From Pavlovales sp. CCMP2436 (Eukaryota > Haptophyta > Pavlovophyceae > Pavlovales), in assembly GCA_026770615.1 (NCBI GenBank), contig MU631353.1:434167-445606 (forward strand): a stretch of DNA of 11,440 nt. Reading direction: 5' to 3'. Position 1 is the stretch's first letter. Each line of letters opens with the position of its first letter. Below are positions 1 to 5,736 of this stretch, one piece after another. A program made the translations under genes and the position numbers. Below the pieces are notes generated by a model, which was not told the origin of the DNA, searched no databases, and saw only the letters and a list, made by a program, of their open reading frames with translations.

Positions 1-33
1 GTCGAGCGATCGACCCAAACCCTCATGCACCAG

Positions 34-57
34 CACTCACACCAAAGGGTGTGAGTG
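34..57. repeat. Perfect 10-bp inverted repeat with 4-nt loop
   Basis: CACTCACACC (34-43) and GGTGTGAGTG (48-57) are exact reverse complements around the loop AAAG. The stop codon of the minus-strand reading frame at 37-462 falls inside the left arm, so the transcript of that frame would end its coding part in this hairpin. A role in mRNA 3' end formation is possible but is inference only. Confidence 0.6.
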
Positions 58-462
58 TGTGCGTCCTGGCCCCCACTCCCCGCCTCGGCCGCGCCTCGGC
101 CGCCGCAGCCCTGCCGTGGCGGCCGCAGGGAGCAGCATCGTCTTCGTAGCCTTGGTAGCCTTGAGTGGTGTCTCCGTGTGCGGCCCGCCGCCGCGCACAG
201 TAGCGCCCACCGCAGTGCGCGACGCACATCCACTTGAGGACCCGAGCGAGACGAGTGGTCTAGAGGTGCCAGCGAGTACCTCGAGTGGACAGCATCGCAC
301 CGCTGCGAGTGCGCACACTGCGGTGGCCGCAGGAAGCAGCATCGTCTTCGTAGCCTTGGTAGCCTTGAGCGGCGTCTCCGCGTGCTGCTCGCCACCGCGC
401 GAAACAGCGCCCGTCACAGCACGTGACAGAAGCAATAGCATGGTGGCGAAGAGCAACATCAT
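37..462 (-). CDS. Putative small secreted protein with internal duplication
   Basis: A 141-codon frame that I do not recognise. Residues 1-21 form a textbook signal peptide: a hydrophobic core LLFATMLLLL, then SRAVTGAVS with small residues suited to signal peptidase. The mature part is duplicated: SRAVTGAVSRGGEQHAETP followed by LKATKATKTMLLPAA recurs about 69 residues later as SRTAVGATVRGGGPHTETP with the same LKATKATKTMLLPAA. Three of the DNA differences between the two copies fall at silent third positions in this frame. However, the plus-strand frame 59-523 aligns third position to third position and looks equally constrained, so strand is not proved. The start at 462 is chosen for the signal peptide. 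A TATATTTA motif lies about 60 nt upstream and a hairpin covers the stop. It may be a first exon only. No homologous family is evident. Confidence 0.35.
   Translation of the reverse strand: MMLLFATMLLLLSRAVTGAVSRGGEQHAETPLKATKATKTMLLPAATAVCALAAVRCCPLEVLAGTSRPLVSLGSSSGCASRTAVGATVRGGGPHTETPLKATKATKTMLLPAAATAGLRRPRRGRGGEWGPGRTHSHPLV
116..430. repeat. Tandem duplication, ~207-bp period
   Basis: The segment 116-228 recurs at 323-430. The first ~65 bp of each copy (116-181 and 323-385) are nearly identical, including the shared stretch GCATCGTCTTCGTAGCC. The remainder (188-228 and 391-428) is clearly related but diverged by substitutions and small indels. The intervening 229-322 is unique. The duplication stays in register in the minus-strand frame 37-462. 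Confidence 0.8.
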
Positions 463-479
463 GATGGCGAGCCAGGTAG

Positions 480-497
480 CGCCCCCCTCGGGGGGCG
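480..497. repeat. GC-rich inverted repeat (CGCCCCCC / GGGGGGCG)
   Basis: An 8-bp perfect stem with a 2-base centre. It lies between the TATA-like box at 521-528 and the putative start at 462, so it would fall in or near the 5' leader of the minus-strand gene. Confidence 0.5.
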
Positions 498-520
498 ACT
501 CAGGCTCGCGTAACGCGTGT

Positions 521-528
521 TAAATATA
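521..528 (-). promoter_or_regulatory. TATA-like box for the minus-strand frame at 37-462
   Basis: On the minus strand this reads TATATTTA, the only such motif near the putative start. If used, transcription would begin about 25-30 nt downstream, near 495, giving a leader of about 33 nt before the ATG at 462. Position and composition fit a core promoter. There is no independent evidence of use. Confidence 0.3.
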
Positions 529-534
529 GCAGCT

Positions 535-889
535 CAGCATGGTTCAACAGGTGTTGTTCACTCACTGACTTGTACAGTATAACACTAACTAGATAAAGTC
601 AGCGTGTGCGTTCTATTATCATATGAGCTCTGACTTACCACGACCGGCGACCGACCGTAAAACTGCTGAGCGCTATCCACGGGTAAGGACCGGGGCGCGG
701 ACCCGTCGAGAATAAGTTCAAATGAGTTTTACACCAAACCCTGGAGATCCCTGTAGACGTACAGGGTGTCGTGGACGATAGAGTAAGAAACGGTAACGTT
801 AAGAAATTGAGCCTAATTGTGTGTGCCCTTAAAGAGCGTTTTAAGCAAAAGTTAAGCATTGTTTGTATGTAAATTGCTAAGAAAAGTTA
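535..889. other. Non-coding stretch, nothing recognised
   Basis: Moderately AT-rich sequence. The longest frames are under 75 codons and lack recognisable motifs. No resemblance to the repeat families further right was seen. Confidence 0.5.
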
Positions 890-942
890 GGATGCGAGAG
901 TGCGAGGTCTGCAACGAGGGATGCGAGAGTGCGAGGTCTGCA
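890..942. repeat. Two 24-bp direct repeats 5 bp apart
   Basis: GGATGCGAGAGTGCGAGGTC followed by TGCA occurs at 890-913 and again, identically, at 919-942, separated by ACGAG. This is a simple tandem duplication with a 29-bp period. Confidence 0.9.
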
Positions 943-1284
943 GCTAGAGCTAGGGGGGATTGAGCTCTAGTCGCGGTGAAGCGGCTAATGATGAGAGAAG
1001 AAACAGCTCAGAGGTATAGTGCGATACGACACAGAGCAGGTGGTCTGAAGCTGTGTCACAAGGTCTCTTAGTTAGTAAGAGACCCTGACAAGAGGGCTGA
1101 AGAGGCGTCGAGAGCAGTCGTAGAGCAGTCGAGACGGCAGCTGAGCCCGGGATATTAAAATCCGGGCAGTCCGATGGTGAACCGGGCAGAGCCAAAGTGT
1201 GTAAAACACTTGGGCTCCCGACAGAAACTGAGCCTCGGTCTCAAAAGCGCCGTTCTAATTGCCCGCGATTCCCTGTAGGGAACA
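943..1284. other. Non-coding stretch with several small hairpins
   Basis: No convincing gene. Local inverted repeats are GTCTCTTA/TAAGAGAC (1063-1083, 8-bp stem, 5-nt loop) and GCCCGGGAT/ATCCGGGC (1145-1167, one bulge). A weaker stem lies around 1192-1213 (CCAAAGTGT / ACACTTGGG). A structured RNA is conceivable, but no known RNA class is recognised. Confidence 0.4.
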
Positions 1285-1440
1285 ACTTTGTTCAGGTGCT
1301 TGGGCTCATGTATGGAGGTATGTGTTTTGGAGACTTTGAGCTTGCTGCCTCATGTTTGATTTTGGTTTTATGTCACACAGTGTGGTTTGCTGGCTGGTTT
1401 CAATGGCCCGTTAGGTTGATGAGCGCATTGTGCGTAGGTG
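1285..1440 (-). pseudogene. Fragment of the LINE-like basic protein gene (copy 1)
   Basis: Read on the minus strand from 1440, this matches the 3' coding part of the copy at 6124-7440 (about 7239-7400). RTMRSST-stop-RAIETSQ here corresponds to RTVRSATKRALETGQ there, and NMRQQAQSLQN to NMSQQARRLQN. The in-frame TAA replaces a lysine codon (AAA) of the other copy by one base, and the frame ends soon after. The fragment abuts the 3' end of the next element at 1446, so it is either the target into which that element inserted or the edge of another dead copy. It is non-functional. Confidence 0.65.
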
Positions 1441-1445
1441 TTTTT

Positions 1446-1632
1446 GGTGTGCAAATATCTAGAAATACGCCCGTCCCCTGACAGTCTCCACCGGACCCAA
1501 GTGTTGAGAAACATTTGGATCAAGGGACCTTTGCAGAGCACACGGATACCGTCCCCACCGCTAAGGCTAATCAGACACACGATAATCGACGACACTCTGA
1601 CTGGCGCGCGTTGACCGGCCGCTACTGCCTTT
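1446..1632 (-). mobile_element. Distal 3' tail of LINE-like element 2L
   Basis: On the minus strand this is the family's conserved tail. It runs from GGCAGTAGCGGCCGG through ACGGTATCCGTGTGCTCTGC and TCAGGGGACGG to the end motif TTTCTAGATATTTGCACACC. It matches 4919-5100 at high identity. It is the continuation of the element at 2950-4006. The two pieces were separated by the TIR insertion at 1633-2949. Confidence 0.8.
1629..1632. repeat. Left target-site duplication CTTT
   Basis: CTTT occurs here and directly after the insertion at 2950-2953, while the uninterrupted element at 4782-5100 carries a single copy (as AAAG on the plus strand, within CGAAAGGCAG). The duplication could also be read as 6 bp, CTTTCG (1629-1634 and 2950-2955), because the inverted repeat begins with CG. 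Confidence 0.6.
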
Positions 1633-1650
1633 CGGTCCCACCCCTGAGCC
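1633..1650 (+). repeat. Left terminal inverted repeat
   Basis: CGGTCCCACCCCTGAGCC pairs with the right end at 2932-2949, with two transition mismatches. Confidence 0.75.
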
Positions 1651-1667
1651 TTTCAAATAGGATTTTT

Positions 1668-1684
1668 ATCCTTTGTGAAAGGAT
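1668..1684. repeat. Left subterminal palindrome ATCCTTT-GTG-AAAGGAT
   Basis: A perfect 7-bp inverted repeat around GTG. A related copy, TCCTTTGTAGTAGGAT, sits near the other end at 2904-2919. Paired subterminal motifs of this kind are typical transposase-binding sites. That role is inferred from position only. Confidence 0.5.
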
Positions 1685-1696
1685 GGCTTCAGTATT

Positions 1697-1746
1697 TATT
1701 AGATTTTTATTAGATTTTTATTAGATATTTATCACTTTTTATTAGA
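1697..1746 (+). repeat. Subterminal TATTAGATTTT tandem array
   Basis: TATTAGA occurs at 1697, 1708 and 1719 with an exact 11-bp period, and again at 1740. The right end of the insertion carries the complement (CTAATA around 2920). The array may therefore be part of the subterminal repeats of the element rather than chance AT-rich sequence. Confidence 0.6.
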
Positions 1747-1817
1747 ATTCTCAGTATACACGGTACCGGCACGCTGTAGCCGACGAACCGCGCGGCGGGG
1801 ACTTAGGGTCGCCGCAC

Positions 1818-1972
1818 ATCGCCGTGGACGGGACGGCATGGGGATAGCCAGGAACCAATCAGATTATGATCCGCCTTCTCGAAGACCCCTTCGCTTCGGA
1901 TCATAATTTGATTGGTTCCTGGCTGGAATCCCCATGCCGGGTCCGGACCGTCGGAGGACCGTCCACGGCGAT
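1818..1972. repeat. Long imperfect inverted repeat (155 bp) inside the TIR insertion
   Basis: The outer arms ATCGCCGTGGACGG (1818-1831) and CCGTCCACGGCGAT (1959-1972) pair perfectly. The inner arms 1834-1873 and 1897-1939 pair over about 40 bp with small interruptions; for example AGCCAGGAACCAATCA pairs with TGATTGGTTCCTGGCT. The loop is 1874-1896, and an extra ~19 nt is bulged on the right side (1940-1958). Transcription from either strand would give a long hairpin RNA. It could also be a small foldback element nested in the larger insertion. Confidence 0.85.
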
Positions 1973-2509
1973 GGTGTTGGCCAGTTTCGAGCCGCGCAGA
2001 CAACGACGCGCAGGGACGCGGCAAGCTCGGAGTTTGCGGCGCAGAAGAGAGACATCTTCGTGACGACCAAGGCGCTCTTCTCCCGGGACTCTTGTGCGTA
2101 CAAACAGGTTCGCTCGCACAGGCCCCATCGCCAGCGCGAGCGCACGTGCGCAGCGGACGAGTGCGAAATTCGATCGCATCGAACCTGGAACGAACCGCCC
2201 GACCCACTCTAGGCGAGCGAGGACGGGAGCGACACCTCGGGCGAAGATGACTACACGTGGCGGAACTCGCTCGAGCCCGAGCAAGTCGCACCCGAGCAGG
2301 TCCGCAGTGACGCGCGCACCGGCATCCGCACAGGGCAAAGTGATGCGCGTCACCGGTCTGGACTCCTGAGTCACTCTGGACTGGACCCGGTCTTCACACC
2401 TGGACTTACCACCCTTGGCCGGAGCGTCGACCGGCTTCTTCGGCGATGTCGAGACTACACACCACAGGTTCCCGCGCATGGCGCTCGCGCACACGCCGGG
2501 CGCAACTAG
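1934..2509 (+). pseudogene. Unrecognised reading frame broken by one TAG
   Basis: From the ATG at 1934 the frame runs 92 codons to a TAG at 2210-2212, then stays open in the same frame for 98 more codons to the TAG at 2507-2509. The first part is basic and Arg-rich (QKRDIFVTTKALFSRDSCAY is typical). The second starts acidic (EDGSDTSGEDDYTW) and becomes Arg/Gly-rich. The long open frame after the stop suggests a single gene of about 190 codons broken by one nonsense change, or a stop read through or spliced out. It lies entirely within the TIR insertion, and its start overlaps the right arm of the long hairpin. No DDE, HTH or zinc-finger motif is visible and I do not recognise the family. In GC-rich DNA long frames also arise by chance, and a 218-codon antisense frame overlaps it. 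Confidence 0.3.
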
Positions 2510-2639
2510 AGGGGCGCGGGACCAGCCAATATGAACTATATCGCTGTGCACTACCACTGTCGACGGCTGATGGCCACGCCAGAGGTAGCCCGCCTCCGCT
2601 AAGCGCGTGGGGGCCTCGGCGTGGGGTGTGAGGAAGCAT

Positions 2640-2903
2640 AGGTAACTTCAGATGTGTCCGGTTTGAACCCCTGGGGCAGCCCCTAGGGGCACTTAGTTTC
2701 CGTCCTGTTGGCCATTCCTGGCCAAACTTCTTTCAGAAAGGATTTCTCGATTTAATTAATTTTGGCATTTTATTCAGTATGTTAAATTAGTTATTGCTTG
2801 CTCAGCTAAGGGTCGAGGCTTTTTATTTGCCTCTTGAGACCCTACATTTCAAGGCTCAGCTCAGGAGCACGAAATAGAGAGACACGGCGACCATGCGGCC
2901 GCG
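2640..2903. other. AT-rich right flank of the TIR insertion with hairpins
   Basis: No gene is seen. Inverted repeats present: GCCCCTAGGGGC (2679-2690, perfect palindrome), TTGGCCA/TGGCCAA (2708-2725, 4-nt loop), and GGGTC-AGGC paired with GCCT-GACCC (2810-2842). Confidence 0.5.
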
Positions 2904-2919
2904 TCCTTTGTAGTAGGAT
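2904..2919. repeat. Right subterminal motif TCCTTTGTAGTAGGAT
   Basis: This differs at three positions from the left subterminal palindrome TCCTTTGTGAAAGGAT and lies at a similar distance from its end of the insertion. Confidence 0.45.
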
Positions 2920-2931
2920 CTAATAGGATTG

Positions 2932-2949
2932 GGCTCAGGAGTGAGACCG
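2932..2949 (-). repeat. Right terminal inverted repeat
   Basis: GGCTCAGGAGTGAGACCG is the reverse complement of the left end at 1633-1650 with two mismatches. It is followed by the CTTT target-site duplication at 2950-2953. Confidence 0.75.
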
Positions 2950-4006
2950 CTTTCGCTCGTCTCAAAATGCAGCTCGTCTGCGCACATGCCGCACCTATAG
3001 CACATATAAAAACAGACTAATAAACTACGGCAGCCTGTATCCCACCGTGTGATTCTTGTCCACGAGGGGCAAGAATCACACGGTGGGGGACTTATTGTGG
3101 TCCCGGTCTACCCCACCCCCTAAGGGTGGTGGGCCTTGGGCTCGATATGTTGGGTGTGTTTCCTGGGCATTGTTCCTCCCTCTTGCGCTTGTGGTGTGCT
3201 GGTGTGGCTTCGGGGCATGGTCCCTCTCTCTTCCTGCGCTTTTGGCGCTCCTCTGTTGGCTGCTGGGGTGTTTGGGTCTGTGTCGATGCTTTGGGCCGCA
3301 TGGATGAGCGCAGAGCACGTTGGTATGGGACTCTTGCAGTAGTTGTTCCACTGTTGTCTATGAGGAGCCGCGTCGTGCGAGTCCGCTGCTGTTCCACGAT
3401 CGACTGTTGTGTCTGGTCTGGTTCCATGAGTGGTGGGAAGGTCTTGTTGGCTTCCAGTGGGTGTTTGGATGGGCGTAGTATGCGCGGGTGAGGAGGCGCC
3501 GGCATGTCCTCGGCTGCTGTGATGTGGGCGGCCGCTGCTTGTGGCACCGGTGGGCCGGGTGGGGTTGGCCTCTGTGGAGTGGCTGGCGTAGGCTGTGGTG
3601 TGTCAGGCTTGGCTCGGCTCTGTGAGCGTTTGCGTGGTGGGCTTGCTGTGGTATCGTGTAGCGAGGCGGCCATATTCACTGTTGGTGTATGACGAACTTG
3701 TCTAGGATCAGTGCGTACTTGCATGACGGGCCTGCTGTGGACCGTGGTGCGGGATGGTGGGACTGGCTGGTCCTGTTGTGGGTTCGTGTTCTATGGTGGG
3801 ACTGGCTGATCGTGGTAGTGGTAGTGCTAAGGGTATGACTCGAGACGCTCTCTTCTGGATGCGCTTTTCCACGTTTGGTATGATGCGTAATCGTGGGCTG
3901 GCCTCGGCTGGGCCTGAGGGTGGACTTAGGCTGTGTGGTGCGCATGGCCGGTTCTGTTGGTGGTGTCCATTGGGGGTCTGGGCTCATTCTATATACTCCC
4001 CGACCA
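2950..4006 (-). mobile_element. LINE-like element 2L, main part (minus strand)
   Basis: In element order (from 4006 down): a remnant of the EPIP minisatellite (TATAGAATGAGCCC, ~4004), a coding segment, the stop at 3094-3092, the hairpin 3087-3041, and the proximal tail to 2950. It then resumes beyond the TIR insertion at 1632-1446. It is a divergent mirror image of the element at 4200-5100. About 250 bp spanning the end of the gene, hairpin and proximal tail (2950-3200 versus 4913-4670) are very similar, while the coding part has diverged more. Its 5' end is truncated within the minisatellite, so any reverse-transcriptase region is missing. The element class is inferred from shared 3' ends, variable 5' ends and the zinc-finger motif in the copy at 6107-7812. 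Confidence 0.65.
3041..3087 (-). ncRNA. 18-bp perfect hairpin just after the stop codon (element 2L)
   Basis: CCCACCGTGTGATTCTTG (3041-3058) and its exact complement (3070-3087) enclose an 11-nt loop. The stem begins 4 nt beyond the stop codon of the element's reading frame. The same hairpin occurs in inverted orientation at 4782-4828, and shorter hairpins occupy the same place in the other subfamily (5483-5507, 7508-7527). In known LINEs a 3' stem-loop can be the template-recognition signal for reverse transcriptase. That is the most natural reading here, as inference. Confidence 0.6.
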
Positions 4007-4017
4007 CTAACGTACAT
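3092..4017 (-). pseudogene. Basic low-complexity protein of LINE-like element 2L, frameshifted
   Basis: Two overlapping minus-strand frames: 4017-3676 (113 codons) and 3724-3092 (210 codons). The first shares QPKSTLRPSRGQ and AGPS...ALI.DK with the copy at 6124-7440. The second aligns along most of its length with the copy at 4220-4777 and ends in the same WGRPGPQ-stop. A frameshift between ~3676 and 3724 therefore splits one ancestral gene. The product is rich in Thr, Pro, Gln and Arg, with no membrane segments. It carries repeated R/L-R-P/S motifs (TLRPSRG, ILRPSKH, ALRSSMR) and basic clusters such as RQKRRKREG and HHKRKREEQ that resemble nuclear-localisation or nucleic-acid-binding tails. 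A 22-residue insertion relative to the other copy contains a second KRKRE cluster. It is probably the C-terminal part of a retroelement protein. Confidence 0.55.
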
Positions 4018-4199
4018 CTTATTTGGTTCACACTACAATGGAGTCTTTCATAACGTCCCCACCGGCTGAAAAGTTAGGGCCTAATCGCCCAGCTCCCGGG
4101 GTACATTTGTTTGGTTTGGCTAGCCGTTCAGCGCCACTAAATAAAAATCAACACAAACAAGCACCACACCATCTACTTAATGGGAGCAGGCACAGACCC
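4007..4199. other. Spacer between the two head-to-head elements
   Basis: Separates the 5' end of the minus-strand element (about 4006) from that of the plus-strand element (about 4200). I see no homology to the rest of the window and no gene. Short unrelated features include a CCCGGGGT site and AT-rich stretches. Confidence 0.4.
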
Positions 4200-4219
4200 C
4201 CGAGCCACCAACAACGACT

Positions 4220-4777
4220 ATGTCCGCCTCGCTACGAAATACCACAACAAGTCCACCACGCAAACACACACAGAGCCGAACCAAGGTCGCCACACCACAG
4301 GAACAGACCCTAGCCACCCGCAGGCCTAGACGAAAGCCGGCCACCCCACAGAGGCCAAACCCAACGGCTCGACCGACGCCACGAGCTGCGGCCGCACATA
4401 CCACAGCAGACGTGCACATGCCAGCGTCTCACCCGCGCATATTGCGCTCAGCCAAACGCCCACTGGAAGCCAAGCAAACATACACACCACCTATGGTGCT
4501 GGACCAGACACAACAATCGGCAGCGGAACGAAAGCGGACTCGCACGACGCAGCCACCCACAGACAATAGCGGAACGACCGCCGTCAGAGCCCCACACCAC
4601 CGTGTTCTGCGCCCATCCACGCGGTCAAAAGTAGGGCCATAGACCCGCACGCCCCAGCAGCCAGCAGAGGCGCGCCAAAAGCGTAGGAGGGAGGAAAAAT
4701 GCCTCGAAAACACAACCCAACATATCGAGCCCGAGGCCCACCTCCTGAGGGAGTGGGGTAGACCGGGACCACAATAA
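4220..4777 (+). pseudogene. Basic low-complexity protein of LINE-like element 2R, with in-frame stop
   Basis: Open from the ATG at 4220 for 140 codons to a TAG at 4640-4642. The same frame then continues for 44 codons to the TAA at 4775-4777, ending WGRPGPQ exactly as in the copy at 3092-4017. MSASLRNTTTSPPRK here aligns with MAASLHDTTASPPRK there; HPRILRSAKRPLEA aligns with HPRILRPSKHPLEA, and TPQQPAEARQKRR with TPQQPTEERQKRR. It lacks the 22-residue KRKRE insertion. Near the end, two compensating one-base indels relative to the other copy restore the shared C-terminus. The premature TAG and 5' truncation mark it as a pseudogene. Composition is Thr/Pro/Arg-rich, basic, with two LR[PS] motifs. 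Confidence 0.6.
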
Positions 4778-4781
4778 GTCC

Positions 4782-4828
4782 CCCACCGTGTGATTCTTGC
4801 CCCTCGTGGACAAGAATCACACGGTGGG
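4782..4828 (+). ncRNA. 18-bp perfect hairpin just after the stop codon (element 2R)
   Basis: CCCACCGTGTGATTCTTG (4782-4799) pairs perfectly with 4811-4828 around an 11-nt loop. It starts 4 nt after the element's terminal TAA, as in 2L. Stem and loop are identical to those of 2L in element orientation, whereas the flanking coding sequence has diverged. This points to selection on the structure or to recent common ancestry of the ends. Confidence 0.6.
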
Positions 4829-5116
4829 ATACAGGCTGCCGGAGTTTATTAGTCTGTTTTATATGTGCTACAGGTGTGGCATGTGCGCAGGCGAGCTGCA
4901 TTTTGAGACGAGCGAAAGGCAGCAGCGGCCGGTCAGCGCGCGCCAGTCAGAGAGTCGTCGATTGTCGTATGTCTGATCAGCCTTAGCGGTGTGGACGGTA
5001 TCCGTGTACTCTGCAAAGGTCCCTTGATCCGAATGTTTCTCAACACTTAGGTCCGGTGGAGACTGTCAGGGGACGGACGTATTTCTAGATATTTACACAC
5101 TAAATTAAATACGTAC

Positions 5117-5237
5117 AAAGCAATTAGTTGTGTCAATATCTAGAAATACGTCCGTCCCCTGACAGGTCTTCACCGGACCTAAGTGTTGAGAAGCACTCGG
5201 ATCAAGGGACCTTTACAGCGCACACGGATACCGTTTT
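5117..5237 (-). mobile_element. LINE-like 3'-end fragment (minus strand, ~120 bp)
   Basis: On the minus strand it runs from ACGGTATCCGTGTGCGCTG to the family end motif TTTCTAGATATTGACAC, matching the last ~120 bp of the tail of element 2R. It is therefore a severely 5'-truncated copy. It faces 2R tail-to-tail across a ~16-bp AT-rich spacer, so 4985-5237 forms a large near-palindrome. A run of seven T's adjoins its truncated end (5233-5241). Confidence 0.75.
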
Positions 5238-5460
5238 TTTAATAATAGTTCTTTTAACGGTCCCCGACTTGCAGCCCGAAGGCGTACGGGTATGACATGG
5301 AGAGTCAGCGCATCGGTCGTCTCATGCGCTATCTTACTCCCCGCGTCGTCTTTCTGCCACGATCCTTGCTCGTCGTCGCATCGCGCCGACGCGATCCTGC
5401 GCATAATTACTTACAACAAAGCATACCGTTGTATCTCTATTTCAACTTAAATATCTAACC
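5238..5460. other. Unique stretch with ambiguous small reading frames
   Basis: Not related to the repeats on either side. Three frames are open: plus 5292-5450 (52 codons, with a weak signal-peptide-like start MTWRVSASVVSCAILLPASS), plus 5297-5458 (53 codons), and minus 5213-5404. None has a recognisable motif or a deciding codon pattern, so no gene is called. It may be the original host DNA between element insertions. Confidence 0.35.
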
Positions 5461-5482
5461 AGACAAGCCGCGTATATTTAAG

Positions 5483-5507
5483 ATTTCTGTCCCTCGGGGG
5501 CAAAAAT
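5483..5507 (+). ncRNA. Tail hairpin of copy B1
   Basis: ATTTCTGTCC (5483-5492) pairs with GGGCAAAAAT (5498-5507), with one mismatch and one G-U pair. It occupies the same place relative to the tail as the 18-bp hairpins of the A-type elements but has a different sequence. Confidence 0.5.
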
Positions 5508-5610
5508 CGCAATATATGTGGTACAGGCTAGTGAAGAAGTAGTGATTTGGGAGTCGCGTAGGTGTGTCGCGCTCGCAGACGGTGCTGCATTTTCAGACGA
5601 TGCGGGGCGC

Positions 5611-5736
5611 CAGTCGAGAGTCGTCGTCGATCGTCGTGTGCCAGTCGAGAGTCGTCGTCGATCGTCGTGTGTCTGGACTGATCAGCGCGCCAGTCGGTCA
5701 GCGCGCCGGTCGAGAGTCGTCGTCGATCGTCGTGTG
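5611..5736 (+). repeat. Three copies of a 30-bp GTCGTCGATCGTCGTGTG block
   Basis: Units at 5611-5640, 5642-5671 and 5707-5736 are identical or differ by one base; each has the form CAGTCGAGAGTCGTCG followed by TCGATCGTCGTGTG. Other tail copies carry only one such unit (about 4950, 5970 and 7653), so this copy expanded locally. Confidence 0.8.

Larger units (their letters stand above)
1633..2949. mobile_element. DNA transposon-like insertion with 18-bp TIRs, 1317 bp
   Basis: The left end CGGTCCCACCCCTGAGCC (1633-1650) and the reverse complement of the right end, CGGTCTCACTCCTGAGCC (2932-2949), match at 16 of 18 positions. Removing 1633-2949 and one CTTT joins GGCCGCTACTGCCTTTCG to the CTCGTCTCAAAATGCAGCTC side, recreating the uninterrupted tail seen in the element at 4200-5100. 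Both ends carry ATCCTTT/AAAGGAT-type and TATTAG subterminal motifs. The interior has an AT-rich left flank, a long hairpin (1818-1972), a GC-rich broken reading frame (1934-2509) and an AT-rich right flank. No DDE transposase is recognisable, so it is probably non-autonomous or decayed. The superfamily is undetermined. Confidence 0.72.
4200..5100 (+). mobile_element. LINE-like element 2R (plus strand)
   Basis: In order: a 5'-truncated coding segment (4220-4777), hairpin (4782-4828), and tail (4829-5100). The tail contains GTGCTACAGG, GCTGCATTTTGAGACGAG, GGCAGCAGCGGCCGG, ACGGTATCCGTGTACTCTGC and TCAGGGGACGGACG and ends TTTCTAGATATTTACACAC. It is the uninterrupted reference for the tail that was split by the TIR insertion in 2L. 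Homology to 2L starts near 4200, just before the local ATG at 4220, so the 5' part is missing. It stands head-to-head with 2L. Confidence 0.7.

Noticed and set aside
34..57. Hairpin as a histone-type 3' stem-loop
   Set aside because: Histone stem-loops have a 6-bp stem with a specific TTTC-type loop and flanking A's; this one is 10 bp with a different sequence, and the gene is not a histone.
59..523. 154-codon plus-strand frame with two hydrophobic segments
   Set aside because: Overlaps the minus-strand frame with third positions aligned. The minus frame has a cleaner signal peptide, an upstream TATA-like box and a leader. Kept only as an alternative in the findings.
1901..2557. 218-codon minus-strand frame in the TIR insertion
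   Set aside because: No motif, and its composition (Arg, Val, Ala, Ser, Cys) is what antisense reading of GC-rich DNA gives. It also runs through the long hairpin. The plus frame has more protein-like charge blocks, though it is itself doubtful.
2655..2690. GGTTTGAACCC resembling a tRNA B box
   Set aside because: No matching A box, acceptor stem or cloverleaf can be formed around it. The flanking GCCCCTAGGGGC is a simple palindrome.
3041..3087. Hairpin as a Helitron 3' end
   Set aside because: The stem is far longer than typical, is followed by several hundred bases of conserved tail, and no CTRR end lies ~10 nt downstream.
3126..3491. Plus-strand Leu/Val/Cys/Gly-rich frames across element 2L
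   Set aside because: They are antisense to the Thr/Pro/Gln-rich element frame, whose conservation in element 2R on the opposite strand identifies the real coding strand.
5213..5404. 63-codon minus frame between elements
   Set aside because: Its 3' end runs into the element fragment (its last codons are the family's ACGGTATCCGTGTGCGCTG read in antisense), and two plus frames are equally open; nothing favours it.
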